Counted from the stretch's first letter, positions 43,701 to 58,700 are shown. The stretch: 64,000 bases of DNA from Salvator merianae (GCA_003586115.2 QVOM02000126.1:52339944-52403943), one strand, 5' to 3'. Program-made: numbers and translations. The notes: generated by a model from the sequence alone, not told the origin.

Positions 43701-46700
43701 GATATATATGTGCTTTATTCATTGCACTCTTACTCTAGCTTTAGAGAGCAGCCATAACTCAATATCTCAAAAGCTTCTGTTTTGCCAGCAAAAGATCCTG
43801 AGTTCAGTCCCCAGAAGAAGGTAGTGGCAAGTCATTTTCTTACTGTGTTAGGTTTGCAAGTGAGCTGGACTGGGCTTGAAGTTCAAGGTTCAGCTCATTC
43901 GTGAGCCAAACTTCAAGGAACCTCACAAGCTGGCTTGCCCTGGCTTGCTGAGTTTCTCCTCTTCCCCCTCTTGTTTGCTATACACTGCCACCTGCCCACT
44001 TTGCCCTGTGCCTTCCTGCTGCCATCTACCATATTGTTTGGAAACATCTCTCTTTGATGCTTATGTTCTGGAACTACAAGTCCCGGCAGACCACTTCCGG
44101 TTCCAGAAAGGCTTCCTACACTGGTCACTTGCTCAGTGTGACCCATTGATTCAATGTACTGATCAGTCAGTAAGAGTGTGGCGACAACAGAGCAATAAAT
44201 ACATACACATAAAACAAATTAGCATAAAAACTTTTGCATTTGAGGCCTTTCCAGAAGAGAAAGTAGTGCCACAGACATGAGCAGCATGGTATGCTGGGGA
44301 CCCATAGTTCCAGAAGACAAGCGCCCAGAAGCAGCACTTCAGAATGATGCGGCAGACAGCACTGGGCAGGTGCCAGTGCAGGCTGAAGTGTGTAGGTAGA
44401 CACATGGGCTGGCAGGTAGGAGCAAGCCCAAGAGGAGAGGCAGCATCATGAGAATAGAGGGGGAGCCCATGAACTGCATCTGAACTGGCTGGCTGGACCT
44501 TCAAAGCCTGTGAGCTTGTTCGAACCATGGTGAGGTTCAGTTCAATGTGAAATGAGCCTGCTCGAAGTGCCTCATGTACATTTCTGTTCCAGATGACTAC
44601 CAAGAAAATTGCACAAATCAGTACATCAAAAAGAGGGCATCTTTACCAAGGTGCCTTCAGATGCAATTTCCCCAGAGCTATATTGGGATTGCCACACAAA
44701 TCCGTACCAATCCCAATAAACTCCCAGGACAGGGCACCAAAAAAAAGCACAATAAAGACATGACAGAAATCCAGTTCTGACGCCAGGTTTTCCGTCAAGC
44801 TGGATTGCTTTCCTTATCTGTTGATTCCTCATGGAATCGCTGTTTTTGGAAAACTACCGATATGCAGGAAGTGACTAAAAAACAAAAGGAAGTGGACAAT
44901 GCTTCCTATATCCAAGAGAAGCAATTCCATGAGGGAACGACAGCCTAGATTTACCCCAGGATTGCCACCCGTGTCAGGGTCCCAAAATTTCATCTCACCA
45001 TCTGGAGGCACCCTTTACCTATTTTATTTTAACTCTAGCCTTAAGCAAATAGCTTTAGAACCTGAACCTGAATGGTTTCTTTTTAATAACTGCCATTTTC
45101 CCCCATAATATTTTCCTTAGAGCTTGAATACAGCTCTTCTATTTAACAGAAAAGAATTTGTGTCATGTGGTTTTGAAAAGAAATCCCACTGGGATATTGT
45201 GAGACATATTGTCAAATTTAGAATTGGTAAGTACCTTTTTTACACTTTATGCATTCTGTGAAAAAATGTGAACCTTAGCAGGATAAATAACAGCCCAGAC
45301 AATTTTTGTGTGCAAGCATCCTTCACAGCCCTAGTTTTTGAAAAGCAAGGAGCAGTTTAAAATTCAATGCACATGACAAGTTTCATTCCTTATACATGGT
45401 TCTTTGCAATTAAACTTGACTTGGGCTGCATCCAGACACAGTCAAAAACTTGTAATTATTTCATAATTGTGTCTGATTTGCCAAACACGATTGTGGTACT
45501 CCCAATACAGTTTTGGAATACAGACCCGATTTACCAGGTTATCGTTATTCTGGTAAAATTAACTATCATAGTGAATTTGACTGGATTACTGTGTGATAAG
45601 TCCAGTCAGAGTTCAGCGTGAGCTATCACTACCTGGAAATACTTCACTTGATACTATTGGTCACCTATATGGTGTGATGGGTAGGTTTGGTCATGTGGAA
45701 AGAAAATCTTGCAGGTGTAGCATCACTCCGCTGCTGCAGCAAATGCTAAAATGTGGAGTACCACTCTAATGTCTAGATAATGTGTGATAATTCCAGATGT
45801 GCTTTATATCAGTAAATTGATAAATTATGGAATAAGTAAGTGAGGTCTGAAGGTGGCCCTGGATTGAGCAGCCAATCAGGTATAGGAAGTCTCTCAAGAA
45901 AGGACTGTTCTCTGAAGTAGAACATCTGACCACTTTGGATCAGCATTAAATGACCTTGATAGTGTGCATTGAATGGGTGTAGAAGTGCAAAGCAGCATGC
46001 TGAACTGACAAAAAGAGCCCCTTACTTTTGTTTGAGCAGCCAATGATCATTGATTGCTTTGGTTAGTAGGCATTGACTAGGCTTATTGGTGTTTTGTTTG
46101 TCACACAGTCTCCATAACACAGGTGAATGCACTCCACCATTGCTCTCTGGAGCCCACTCAATGCAGGCTAGTCCATACACACAACAAGATTCAGAATGAA
46201 GGTGTTTCTTTTTTCTAGTTCAGCACATCAGTTTACACACTCTAAATGAAGGAAGAGGTATGCATGTGTGCTTTGTAGCCTAAACGGCAAAGGAAGACAG
46301 AATCTGCCCCAGACTCAGGAGAGATGTGCAAATCCACATGAGAATTCTCTTGCTATCTATGCTTGTCACCTTTTGTTTCACAGGACAACTTTTAGAAACC
46401 TTTGATCCACTTTTTCCAGAAAAGCTTTGGGTTGATGAAAGAACATTCTGCTGCGCGTTCCCTTTCCACATAGTGTTTGATGAAACAGTAAGCTAGTTCT
46501 TGTTGGGAAGAGAGGTGGTGGTTGGGTGAGTTCCAGAAGGGTTAATGACCAATTTTTATTGGAATCTATCATTGCTCCAGCGTGTGCAAAGCTTAAAATA
46601 ATTTCCCCAGTAAATACATGCACGTATTTTTAGGACCCAATACCCATCATACTACTAAATTGCTGTTTTTAGTGGGCTTGATTTGGGGAAATTTTTTAAA

Positions 46701-49700
46701 AATTAAATTTATTTGGTGATTTCTTTCTTCTAAAAAAGCCAATTGAGCCTTTTTTTTTAAAATTATTCTCAGTTGAAGATCAAGCAAGCTGGTGTAAACA
46801 TTCAGAAATTTGTTCCAGGAATGCAGCTACATGGAACCAGATTAGATAAATATTTCTCTATTGTTCATCCGCAAGTTACATTCACCATTTTCAGTATAAA
46901 GAAGTTTATCAACAGTCAGTTTGTTCTCAAGACCCGAAGGGATATGGTTCCTCGTTTGTGGAAAAAGCGTCCCTTACTGAAACTCAGAGGTATCAATCTT
47001 GAGTTCTTTATTGCAGATTTTTTTTTAATTCTAAGAACTAAAAACAACTTATAAACATCCAGACATCACTTACTTATTCTGCTATATTTGGTTATTCTGG
47101 AATAAAGCAGAATAAGTAAGCAATATCTGGATGCAACTAGCTAGGAAGATCTGATCTAACATTGCAGTGGGAGCTATTAAGTTCTAAGTGGTGGCAAAAA
47201 TGCAGTATAAGGAGATGCAGACCAGCTCCAGACGCAAGCCGAATATAGAGGCAACAGGTGATGTTATCTGTTGTCTACAGCACAGGGGAGCACGCTGTCT
47301 GTGCACTTTTGGAGGCTGCACACTTCCAGGTATTTTGCTGGTGCAAAATACACAGAAGTGCGTGATCATGACCACGGTGCATGTGCAGCCATCTTTTCAG
47401 CCTGCACACATGTGCAGTGGGTGTGCACATCTGGGTAGCGAAATACCCAGAAGTGCACAATTGCAACCACTGCACATGCATGGCCATCTTTTCTGGCCCA
47501 CGCACATGCACAGTGGGCAGAACAATGGTGGCAGCTCTGTCTACAAGGAAGTTTTAGTGCTATTTCAGGAAAACCCACCACGAGAGTCGGATTTTCCCAA
47601 AACAGGCTACCACGTGTTTTAGGGGGAATATAGCATAGCTATGGTGGGGTTGCCACAGATACGTGTGGCAATCCCACAACAGCGGTGACATATTGATGCT
47701 ATATTTCCCCCATATGGGCACAGCTACAGTCTGGAATTTTAGAAAACTGAGTTGAGAACTTTGGGCTCCCTTTATATAAAAAGACTGCTATGATATCTAG
47801 CAATGGTTAAACGGATTCTACTGGGGAGCTAATCTGAACAATTAAGCTCAAATACTCAATCACTTTGAGGGATGATAACACAAGAAGACAAAAGTTTAAT
47901 GTGCTACTCATAATATTGTTTAAGAAAAGAAATAATCTCTCATTGTTCCTATAGTATACAGGAAAAAAAAATACAGTCTGATAAGACCCGTTGGTGATTC
48001 AGTGACTTTCCCCTAGTGAACAGAATGTCAGTATAATTGTGCCTTTTCAATTTATTTGTAGTGAAACAACTTTTTCTCTTTTTGTTTGGATTTGCTGTAT
48101 GAACGTACGTTAAATTGCTAGCATGACAAAAGTAAAGTTGGAACAAATCTATGCCTACCAAATTTCCAAACTTCAGATTCTAAACTTTTTATTATTTTTT
48201 TATTTTTAGAAATTTTTATTTTTTTATTAAATAAAAAAATTGTTATACAAAATCAAAACAAAATAATACATTGAAAATCCCCCACCTCCCTTGGTGAGCC
48301 CACCCCCTGACCTAATCTAGTACATATTGAACACATGATTTCTAACACATGATTTCTTTCCTGTACACTCCCTGCTTCCTTTACCAAATATTCCACTATC
48401 GCCTTCCATTTTCCTCTCAAATCTGCATCTACTGTTTGTCCTTCTAACCTTAATCTATTATTACTTAATATTTGAAACCTCATTGCATCTAGTAAATGAT
48501 ACCTTCCTTTCTCCAATGTTCATTTAGTACTTTCCTTCCACCCATACACTATTACTGACAATGCTGCCAGTATTAATTGTTCAAGACAAAACTCCTTCAC
48601 CTTATTCAATTTTAAGGGTGTGTTCAGACTTGCTATTCTAGTCACCTTTCGAGCATATCTAAGCTGGGCAGCCCATAAAAGCCTTACCTGGAAGTCGCCC
48701 TTGCGCCTCTCCACGGCTGCCTGGGTTGACCCTTCCATAATAGTTTCTTCAGTGTTCTCAGGTCACCTTGGGGAGCACCTCAACCGATCAGAGTCTTGCA
48801 GGAACCTGTGGGACAATAATACAGGAAGGGAGGGGGGCACAAGTGAGCTCTTGCCAGCGTGGGGAAACTTTTCAAACTCCCTGTCGTCTGTACATGAAAA
48901 AAGACTTTAGTAGCGAGACATGGGAGAGAGCGCCTCGCTACTAAAGTCCAGGGTGCTTTTTTTAATTACAGAAGGCAGGGATTTTGAAAAGTTTCCTCAT
49001 GCTGGCAAATCTCTCCCTCCCCTCTTCCCCCTGTGCTGGCAAAACTCTCCCTCCGCCCTTAGTAAAAAGCTTCAGTTCAGATGAGGCATCACTACTACCT
49101 ACCTTTCTGCTGAAGCAGTTCCCAAATCCGTAACTGCCAGGGGTTTTCTCTTTCCAAAGGAATTGAAATTCTTTCCAATTCAACTACTGATAATGATCTT
49201 CCCCCTTCATCAAATAAATGTTCCAACCTTACAATACCTTGTTCCTTCATCTTTTCAATCATTCTTTTCTCAACCACTGTATTTCTGCTATTCATAACAT
49301 CTGTCAATGCCAATTTATTATTCCCTTCTGCCAGTATTTTTTTCCATTTTTTTCCATGTTTGTACTACTCCTCTCAGGGGTCCCATATATTTTTCTTGTT
49401 CTTTCTTTTTTACTAAATTAAATGTTAGTTCCTTATTCTGTACACCATTAATTTCTCTTCAATTCTACTCCATTTCTTATCAGTATATTGTAACTCCAGT
49501 AGCCACATTATCTGAACTGCATCATGATACTGCTCCAAACTAGGAATACCACATCCCCTCTTCTCCATTGTGGTTGTTAATACCATCTTCCTTAACCTTG
49601 GTTTCTTATTACCTGCCAGCCACCAATTCCTTGTCTTAGCCTAGTTCCTCAAAACTTTTATTGGTATACTTTCCGGCAACATCTGCAATATGAACAAAAT

Positions 49701-52700
49701 TTTTGGAAATAACCAAATCTTAAAAGCTCTAATTCTAGTGAGAAAGCTCAAATATTTCTTCTTCCAGCTCTTCACCTGTTTATTAATCCTTTTCCATGCA
49801 TGATTATAATTTCCAGTACCTAACTTATCCAAATCTTTTGTTATATAAATTCCTAAGTATTTAAATTTCTTTAAACCTAACTTTAAATCTGATATATCCT
49901 TTATCCGTAGTTGTTCTGCTGGAGGGGTATTCAAAAACCTAATTTCAGATTTCTCCATATTCACCATTAGGCCCGACGGCATCTTAAAATTTTCTAAAAT
50001 CCGTCTTACCCGCTGAACCATCTGTATAGGCTGCTCTGTAATCAACATTGCATCATCAGCAAATAAATTAATCTTTAACTCTTCTCTTCCTACTTTATAC
50101 CCATCCCAACTATTATTCTCTCGTATCTGCTTGGCTAATATCTCTATAACTATAACAAATAGTAAAGGTGACAATGGTCAACCTTGTTTTGTTCCACTGT
50201 TAATCTTTATTCTATTTGATATTGCCCATTAACCCTTATATAAGCATAATTATCTTTGTAAATCTTTTTCAACGTCTCACAAAGGTTTCTCCCTAATCCA
50301 TAGGCTATACATGTATTATATAAAAATGTTTGATTTACCATAGCAAATACTTTATAAACATCTGACTTCAAAAGGGCTAATTTTCTTCTATTTTTATTAG
50401 CATGATGCATTACATTAACTACATTCCTAATAGCTTCCCCTATCTGTCTGCCTTTTACAAAATCATACTGGTCTTCCATTATTATACTCAGGAGAATTTG
50501 GTCTAATCGATTACTTAGCACTTTTGCAAATATCTTATAATCTTGATTACTCAAACTAATCAGCCTATAAGATTCTGGGTATGTTGGATCCCTCCCCTGT
50601 TTCGCTATTGTTATTATCTCTGAATATCTCCATGATTCTGGAAAATATTGTCTCCAGAAATATATAAAAATATATATCTCCAGAAATAAGTTCTTTAAAT
50701 GAGGAATTATTACCTTCTTAATTTTTTTATAAAAAACTGCTGTAAATCCATCTGGTCCAGGGGACTTACCCACCTTCAATCCATCTATAACTTTTTCTGT
50801 CCCTTCTTCCATTAATGGACCATTCAACATATTTTGTTGTTCTCTATTTACTTTCTTTTGAACCTCTATCTCTTCTCTCCTCACCTCTCTTTCCTCATAT
50901 AGTCTTTCATAAAATCTAGCCATTACATGCCTAATCTTCTCGCTCCCCATTTCCTCTTGTCCATTTTCATTGTTTCAACTTTGTTATCCACATTTTTTCT
51001 CTTTTTAAAATATCTTGTTAATCTCTTCATAGACTTTATATCCCATCCTTGAAATTCATTCTTAACATCCATCTTCTTTCTATTTAGCTCTTCCTCATCC
51101 ATAATTTCTAGCTGCCTCTTTTTCTCCTGAAGAGACTGCCTTATCCTATCAATTCTTATTCTTATATGTTCCACCTATAACCTTTCAATTTCTTTCCTCG
51201 GTTCATCCTTATTTAGCCTCCTCCTTTTTCTTATCATGCCTTCTAACTAATACTTTCCCCCTCATAACTGCCTTGAAATCTTCCCAAAGAATTGTATTCT
51301 GTACCTCTTTCCCTCCATTAATTTCAAAATACTCCATTTCTTTTTCCAACTTATCTTTATATTCCTCCTTCAAAATCACTATTAGATCAAACCTCCAAAC
51401 TCTTTCTTTTCTTTCACCCTGTCCAAAGGCTGCTATAATTGGGACCTGATCTGATATCCAATTTTTTTTTTACCTCTGCCTCTTTCACCCTTATTCTATT
51501 CGTAATCTTCACCAAAATATGGTCAATCCTACTATATGTTTTGTGTCTTGATGAATAATATCTATAACTCCTATTTTGTGTCCCTTCATATACATCCCAC
51601 AAGCCCCAATGTTGAATAGCCCATCCCCTTCTCCTTAGATTCAGCCTTGTTACCCCTTGAATTCCTCCCTCCACTTCTATGTTCAAATCTCCTCCCATTA
51701 TCAAATCTCCCTCTCTAAATATTTCCAGTTTTCCCATTGTCCAATTTTCCAAAAATTCCCTCTGTCTCTTATTGAGAGCATATATTAACACCAATGTATA
51801 CACCTTATGGTTAATTTTATTTCAGATTCTAAACTAAATTGTTATATGTCAATGAAGTATCTGTAAGATTTGGGCTTTCCAACGAAAAAAATAGGATAGC
51901 AAAGAGGTTTTTTCATGATAATATTCAAATTGGCTAGAAGCCAAAACTGCCATATGTAAATTAGGAGACAGATCCTGTGTACTTAATAGTTGTACAGAAG
52001 AAGAAATCTCAGCAGATGGTGGCTCCATCTGCATGGGTCCCTATGGCATTCTCCAGGTGCCCAGGGAACATGGCATCCAAACACCCAAGGACTCAGACAT
52101 CTGGGCATTTATACATTCCAGCTCCCTGCTGGTGCCTGAGCCACCCATCTGCCAACTGTAGTGATCCTCTTTGAATAACTCACTCCAAGGCTACTTTCAT
52201 CAGGGGAATTCACCTTCTCCCTTCATGTGGATGTATAGAGTGAGGAGGAGGAAACTCAAAGGATATAATCCTTTGTGGAATCATTGTATGGAGGATCCAA
52301 AATGGCTGACTGGCAGTGCCATTTCTGGTCCCCTGCAGTGAGTCTAGGTAGCATCTTTGCTGCTGCATAAATTGAATCATGTTTCCTCTGTAATCAACAA
52401 CAGAACATGTATAAACCCCATGATTTGAATTAGAGGTAAGCCTTTGTTATAACATTGGCTTCCTCCATGCTCTAGTCAAATGCATCTCTGCCTGATTGGA
52501 TTCTGACTTTAACACTACTCAGCTATAAAAGATGTAGCACTTGCCTTCTTTTCCATATAGCAAGCCTACTATTAGATTTAAACACACTGAAATCTCTCTC
52601 TCTCCTTCCTTCCTTCCTTCCTTCCTTCCTTCCTTCCTTCCTTCCTTCCTTCTTAATTGCAAAAGGGCAAATGATCTGGATGGAGTCTACCCATTGCATG

Positions 52701-55700
52701 ATGTACTTGTGCTCTCCAAAGCTGCGCAGTTTGGAGGAGCTTGAAGGGCAAGGGATGTACCTTTCCGACATTGCTCAACATGACACAACCCGGGACCTCA
52801 TCCTCTTCAACCAGCAGCGGTTAGCAGAGATCGAACTATCCAACCAGCTTGAGAGGAAGAAGGAAGAGCTCAGGATTCTTTCCCGAAACCTGGAGGCAGA
52901 AAAGAAGAAATCAGAAGCATTGCTTTATGCCATGTTACCAAAACATGTGGCCAATCAGCTTAAAGAGGGGAAAAAAGTAGAAGCAGGTACCCCAGTTATG
53001 TTGTCCTTAATGCTTGTGAGTTTTGCAGGGAAGATTGTACAGTATTTTCAATATTTTAAAAGGCTGGGCAGCAGCAAAGAAATGGCACCCAGAAAATCCG
53101 AATAAATAAAAATCAATTACTGGGAAATTATGCAGTCATCTGTAGAGGTGGACTTTATATTTAACTTTTTTATATAAAAGTAAGGCTGTTAAGATTACAG
53201 TGATTTCACTTTCAGTATCTGAGGAGTCTGATTCTAAGACTGTTTCTACATGGCGTGGGCTATCCTGTGCCATGTTATTCTGGGCCATGTAGCCCGTGTT
53301 AAGGGCTGTCTGCATTCAGAGAGCCCAGCCTGGCCCAGCCTTCAAAGGCCAGAAATGAAAGTTCCCGGCCGGAGCATTTTTGGTCAGGTGTCCAGCCATG
53401 GTGTGCTTCCAGCACTGCTACCAGGTGTCCAGCAAAATGGCGCCGACTAGTACACCAATCTAGTGGGCCGTGTGCTCTCTGCATGTGGCCCACTGGCCAA
53501 GTCCTCCAACAGTCATCCTCTTTTAGACAAGTTTGTTGAGGCCTACCAGTGGAATGACATAATGCATCATTTAGCACCCTATCTAGCTCCATTGCTTCAT
53601 CCATGTGGATGAAGTGTTCCAAAGGATGCATAATGGTCCCTGCAGAAAGGGCCCAAGTATATTTTAATGCTTCATTGGGTGCATTTGAACCTCAGATTAT
53701 CAGCCTAGATTAATAAGAAGTTGGCCATATCTTTTTATTTGCATATTTGCATATTTTTATCTCATATATGAAGGCTTTCTAAACCTAGGCAGTTCTTTTT
53801 CTGGTTGTGGATTTCATGTTTTGGGACTTGGAAAAGTATGACCACAAAAATCACTGTGTGCAAAACTGAGAAGTGGGAAGTTCTATAGATATAGCTTGGG
53901 GTCTACTCACAATTACCAAAGTTCATGCAGAATTTGTGCAATTTGCACCAAGTGTCCACGTAGTGGGGTGCAAACTGTACCAGGGGTTTGCATGACATTG
54001 GGTGCAATTTACATAACAGTTGCTCAATTTATGCACTTTGCAAGATATATACTTCCCAGAAAGCACTCTCAGAAAACCTCAGGTGTGTGAGTGTGTGTGA
54101 TGTTGGCTTCTCAGAAGCATTTGCAGAAGCCTGTAACCAGGCCCTCGTGCTGAATTTACCAAGCTTTGTCATCTTCAGCCATTAGCTAGCCCAACTTGAA
54201 ATTACTATAGCATGCAACAGAGCTTCTGGTTTTCTTTCAGCACTATGATTTGCTACCTTAACATCTTTCTCTCTGTTAAGAGTCTTATTGGTGTGTGAGA
54301 TCTGTGACCCAAATCTACGTAATGGTAAATGGCTATTTTACAGTAAATGAGACCAGAATCACTTGAGGACAGCTTTTAGGTGCCCTCACGCAACAGCCCC
54401 AAACTGCCTTCCACAGGCAGTTTTCCCATTCTATATTCTCTGTCTCTTGATAGAAATTGAGGAATGGAAGGTGGGGAAGAGGAGAGTGGAAATGACAGTT
54501 ATGACTCCTCTTCACCCCTTATGGTCCCTCTTTCACCTGGTCCACCAGGTTGACTAGGAGGCACAATTTATGCTACATTCTCACTCACCCACCCCCACCC
54601 ACCAGGAAAGATAAGCACCTGTGGGCTCTGCTGACCAGATACACATCACATTGGCCTCCAAAGGAGCAGGATTTGGGCACCTCCGAGAAGGGATGTTTGG
54701 GTATCCCTGCTTGATGAGGGCACCCAAAATATGTGCTTTGGAGACCATGTAGAAGTACCCTGATTGGGCTTGTAAATTCCTTCAAAAAACGGTGAACAAG
54801 AGTTTAACCTGAAGATGTCCTGCTCACAGCCTCTGAGAACAACTCAAAGTTTACAGGCTTTACTGGTTAATTCATTGGCCTAGTTAAATGAAATACACAA
54901 ATTATTGAAATTCATCTCTACATACACACCAATCATGGATGGTGTAAGCAAGTTTTCATCTGTCCTCTCAATAAGAGAGAAGCGAGAAGGAGCTCTAGTT
55001 AAATGAAAACTGTGATGGGTGAAATAACAGAAACAACAGCCTTCAATTTTATCCTTGACTTTTTTCCCCTGTTTTTTTTAACCCTAGGAGAGTTTTCTTC
55101 TTGCACAATACTTTTCAGCGACGTGGTGACCTTCACAAACATCTGTTCTGCCTGTGAACCTATCCAGATAGTGAACATGCTTAACTCAATGTACTCCAGA
55201 TTTGATAGACTAACAAATGTCCATGGCGTTTATAAAGTAAGCAATCCTACCATTTAAACCATTAAAACATTTGTCCCATTTCTTGCATTCCCCACCCCTG
55301 CTCTTATGTAGTTTATAGGCAATCGTAGGAAGCCTCTGTAGTCCAATTAATTCTTTCAGATAGCAACAAGCACTGAAAGGAACACGGAGCTCATTGCTGC
55401 CCACTGCACTTTTAGGCCAGCTGTTCTTTGGTTTACTGGCTGACTCTCTCACTGAATGACCAGAAAGCCATGAGGAACTTAGAGCTCGTTGACAAGACTG
55501 AGGTCTGGAGCTCCAAAGCCCACATGACTTTTGGGAAAATGACAAACTATGTGGTGGCAGCAAACAGCAGCAATGCATGGAGGTCCTGAAGCCTTCAGAC
55601 AGAGCTCCAGGTCACCCACTTGTTTCGAATGTTGATTTATTGCTTTAACTCTTCTCCCATAAACTGCTAAGCTGCTTCAGAATTCTTATATGGGAAGCAG

Positions 55701-58700
55701 TACATGTACATCTTAAACTCATAATCACATTTGGCAGCTTTGTCCTTCACATGCTCAGAGTCTTCTCTTCTCTTTTCTCCAAGGGCTGATACACTCTTTC
55801 AATCCCCAATATGTCGGGAATGAAGATCAGCTGTAAAGCATGGATTGTGGCATTGGGAGGGACAAATATTAATTTTTGCTTCTTGACCAAACAACAGTTA
55901 TCCCTCATAGTTTGCTAAACTTCAGGTTTGCAGTCGTGTCTGTGGCAAAATGGAGGCTTTGAGGGACTGCTTCTGAAAATCCCCTAGAAAAAAAGGATGT
56001 CTTTTTCTCCAAATCTCTCAAGGCCATGGGACTTACTGCCAAATAGATACAACTGACTGCCAAGTGTCTCAGAGTCTCTCAGAAGTGCCAAAGCCAGCGG
56101 TTCCAGAACTCGGCGATGTCAAGTCTATAGTGTCTTAACTCAAAAATATAAAAAGTGCCCAAACTCCAAATTAAACAAAGGTAGTAGTTTCAACACGCTG
56201 TTGATATGAAAAAACCTGCAAAAGTGTCAGTCTTTGCTGCTAATTTGTGACTATGCAAGTCAGAGACACCAAAATCCTTTACAATTCTATAGTTGCTGAA
56301 ACACGAAACTTGTATATATTAAAACTGTGGGTAACGAGGACTGACTGTACTGTCGTGCACATGGTTACCAGAAAAGATATGAAGACTGCGTAGCTGCCTC
56401 AGGGGCAGGATCAGCAGGATGGCAGAGGTTGGCTGTTACACAGCTGTGAGCAAAGAGGGCTGCAACATCACTCTTTGCTCACTGTCCTGATGAGCTCTGC
56501 AGCTGTGGCACGCCTGTCCTCACACCAGCCAATGACTCCACCCACATAACCATAGCCGGGGATGTTTCTTCAAACACAGGAAATGGCCAGGGATATTTCT
56601 TCAAACACAGAAAATGGCCCCAGAAGTGGGCCTATTTTCTGTGATCGCTGAAACAGGGCTGTGCTGTATGACTTGCCAACAACCCATGAAGGTTAGGGTG
56701 CACAAGCAGTGATGACCCAGCAGCAGCTAAGAACAACAGGAAGAATTGTCAGAATTCTTCCTGGACAGAGTGCTGTATGGAATGCAGCTGGAGTGTCCAT
56801 GTATTGTGTGCGGGGTCATGCAGACCCCACATTCTTTGGACACGCTCAATGCACCATGAGGGTGCAGGAGCATGTGATCCTTACATCCTCAGTGCCCTGT
56901 CACATCACCATAAATGGCCACGTGACCACAGCGAGTGCCTGTATATGTCTGTATGTCTCCTGTAGTTAACTTCTGTAAAGTTTCTTCTGTTGTCCATTAG
57001 ATGAGAAACATGAGATTACTTCCGTTCACTTTTTTTAACCCTCTGGTCAACTCAGATCAAGCATTAGCTCCACAATGCTTGTTCATTTTCATACTGGGTC
57101 ATAATGCTGTTCCTTGTATGCATGATGGGAAAATACAGTTGAATGCATCTCCTTGGATAGGATAGTAAGGAAAGATGGAGGTGCAGCATTTGTGGTTGAG
57201 CAACTTTACTCTGCAGTTGAGCAAGCAGGAGCCTCTATATTTTGCAGGGCTATTGCTTCAACAATATGTCTCCCTATTGCCTTACAGGTAGAAACAATAG
57301 GAGATGCCTACATGGTTGCAGGAGGGGTTCCAGTGCCCATCACCAGCCATGCTGAAAGAGTGGCTAATTTTGCCCTGGGCATGAGAATTGCTGCAAGGGA
57401 AGTGATGAACCCAATTACCAATAAGCCTATTCAGGTAATGAATTTGGTAATGAATTTGGTATCATCTTTTCATTATCTGCTCTAACAGAAGTTTTACTGA
57501 AATCAGGGAGCAGGGAGAATTATGCTAGACTGTCTCCAAACACATCTCTTTCTATGATTAAATTTTAATCCAGCTTCAGTCCCCTTTCAGACTGAGAGAA
57601 CACATAAGTGAAGCAATAAGGTGTTTTCTTTCAGCCAGCGGCAGTCCGTGCCTTTAAAAGTGGGTGTTCGCTCCCGCGCCATCGCCTCCAAGCCTCCGTA
57701 GTGACGCAGCAGGTCGCTGCGACCTGCTAGGCGACCTGCTGCGTCACTACGGAGGCTCGGTGGCCCCGTGAATGGAGATGGCAGGGAGCGAACACCCGCT
57801 TTTAAAGGCACGCACCGCCACTGCTTTCAGCATTATCTAACTCAGAAAATCCACCTTTGGGTGAAATAATGTGGAAAGAAAATGATTAGTCACTTTGCTG
57901 ATGTGTTCTTTCAATCCAAAAGTGGACTGAAGCTGGATTAAAATGTAGGTGTGACTGAGTCCCTAGGTAAACCGGCAGAGAACTGCAACCTGTAACAAAA
58001 ATATAAAAGGCCATTTGATTTGCCTGAAGCAGCGGGGAGAAGTGAGAACTCTGCCCATTGGGTGCCAATTATTATGTGGTGTCTTCTCTTCTGCAACTGG
58101 CTCCTTGTTGACCATTCCACACGTTAGTAATTTTTTCTAATTTTATGGAGCAGTACTGCCTGAATTTGCTCGTTTTCTACTTGTCCTGTCTCTTCTTTTC
58201 CTTAAGTGGTGAATTAATTACATGGGAAATCTGCAGATAGAGAATATGTTGCTCTTTATAATTGCAGGCATCCAGAAAACTTAAGGTGTTTTATAGATAA
58301 AGTTTGCATGTGTGAATCAGACTGATCTGAGGCCGTGGTCAGATGGCCTTATTAAAGTGACAAGTGGATGCGCCAGCGACAAGTATCATAGGGTTGCATA
58401 TGGCTGCCGTCTGTGCTCCATGGGGGAGATACAGAAAAGCACAGGAGGGGAGACTGTGGGATTTGGCACTCTCTACACCCTCCGGCAGTGCTTCCTCCCT
58501 CCTGTACAAGTCTGGACGTCGTAGGGTGTATAATGCTGCACAGTGCGCTCTAGTGCCGGAGCAGCAACAGGCTTGTATGACAGGCTCCAGAAGGCCCCTG
58601 TTGCTTTAGCAGCAGGTCACCACTACATCCACTAGCCCTTCTGCTCATGGCCTGGGTGAGGCTCAGTGCACCCAAGCTCAAAAAGGGTAGCTAAGATCCA

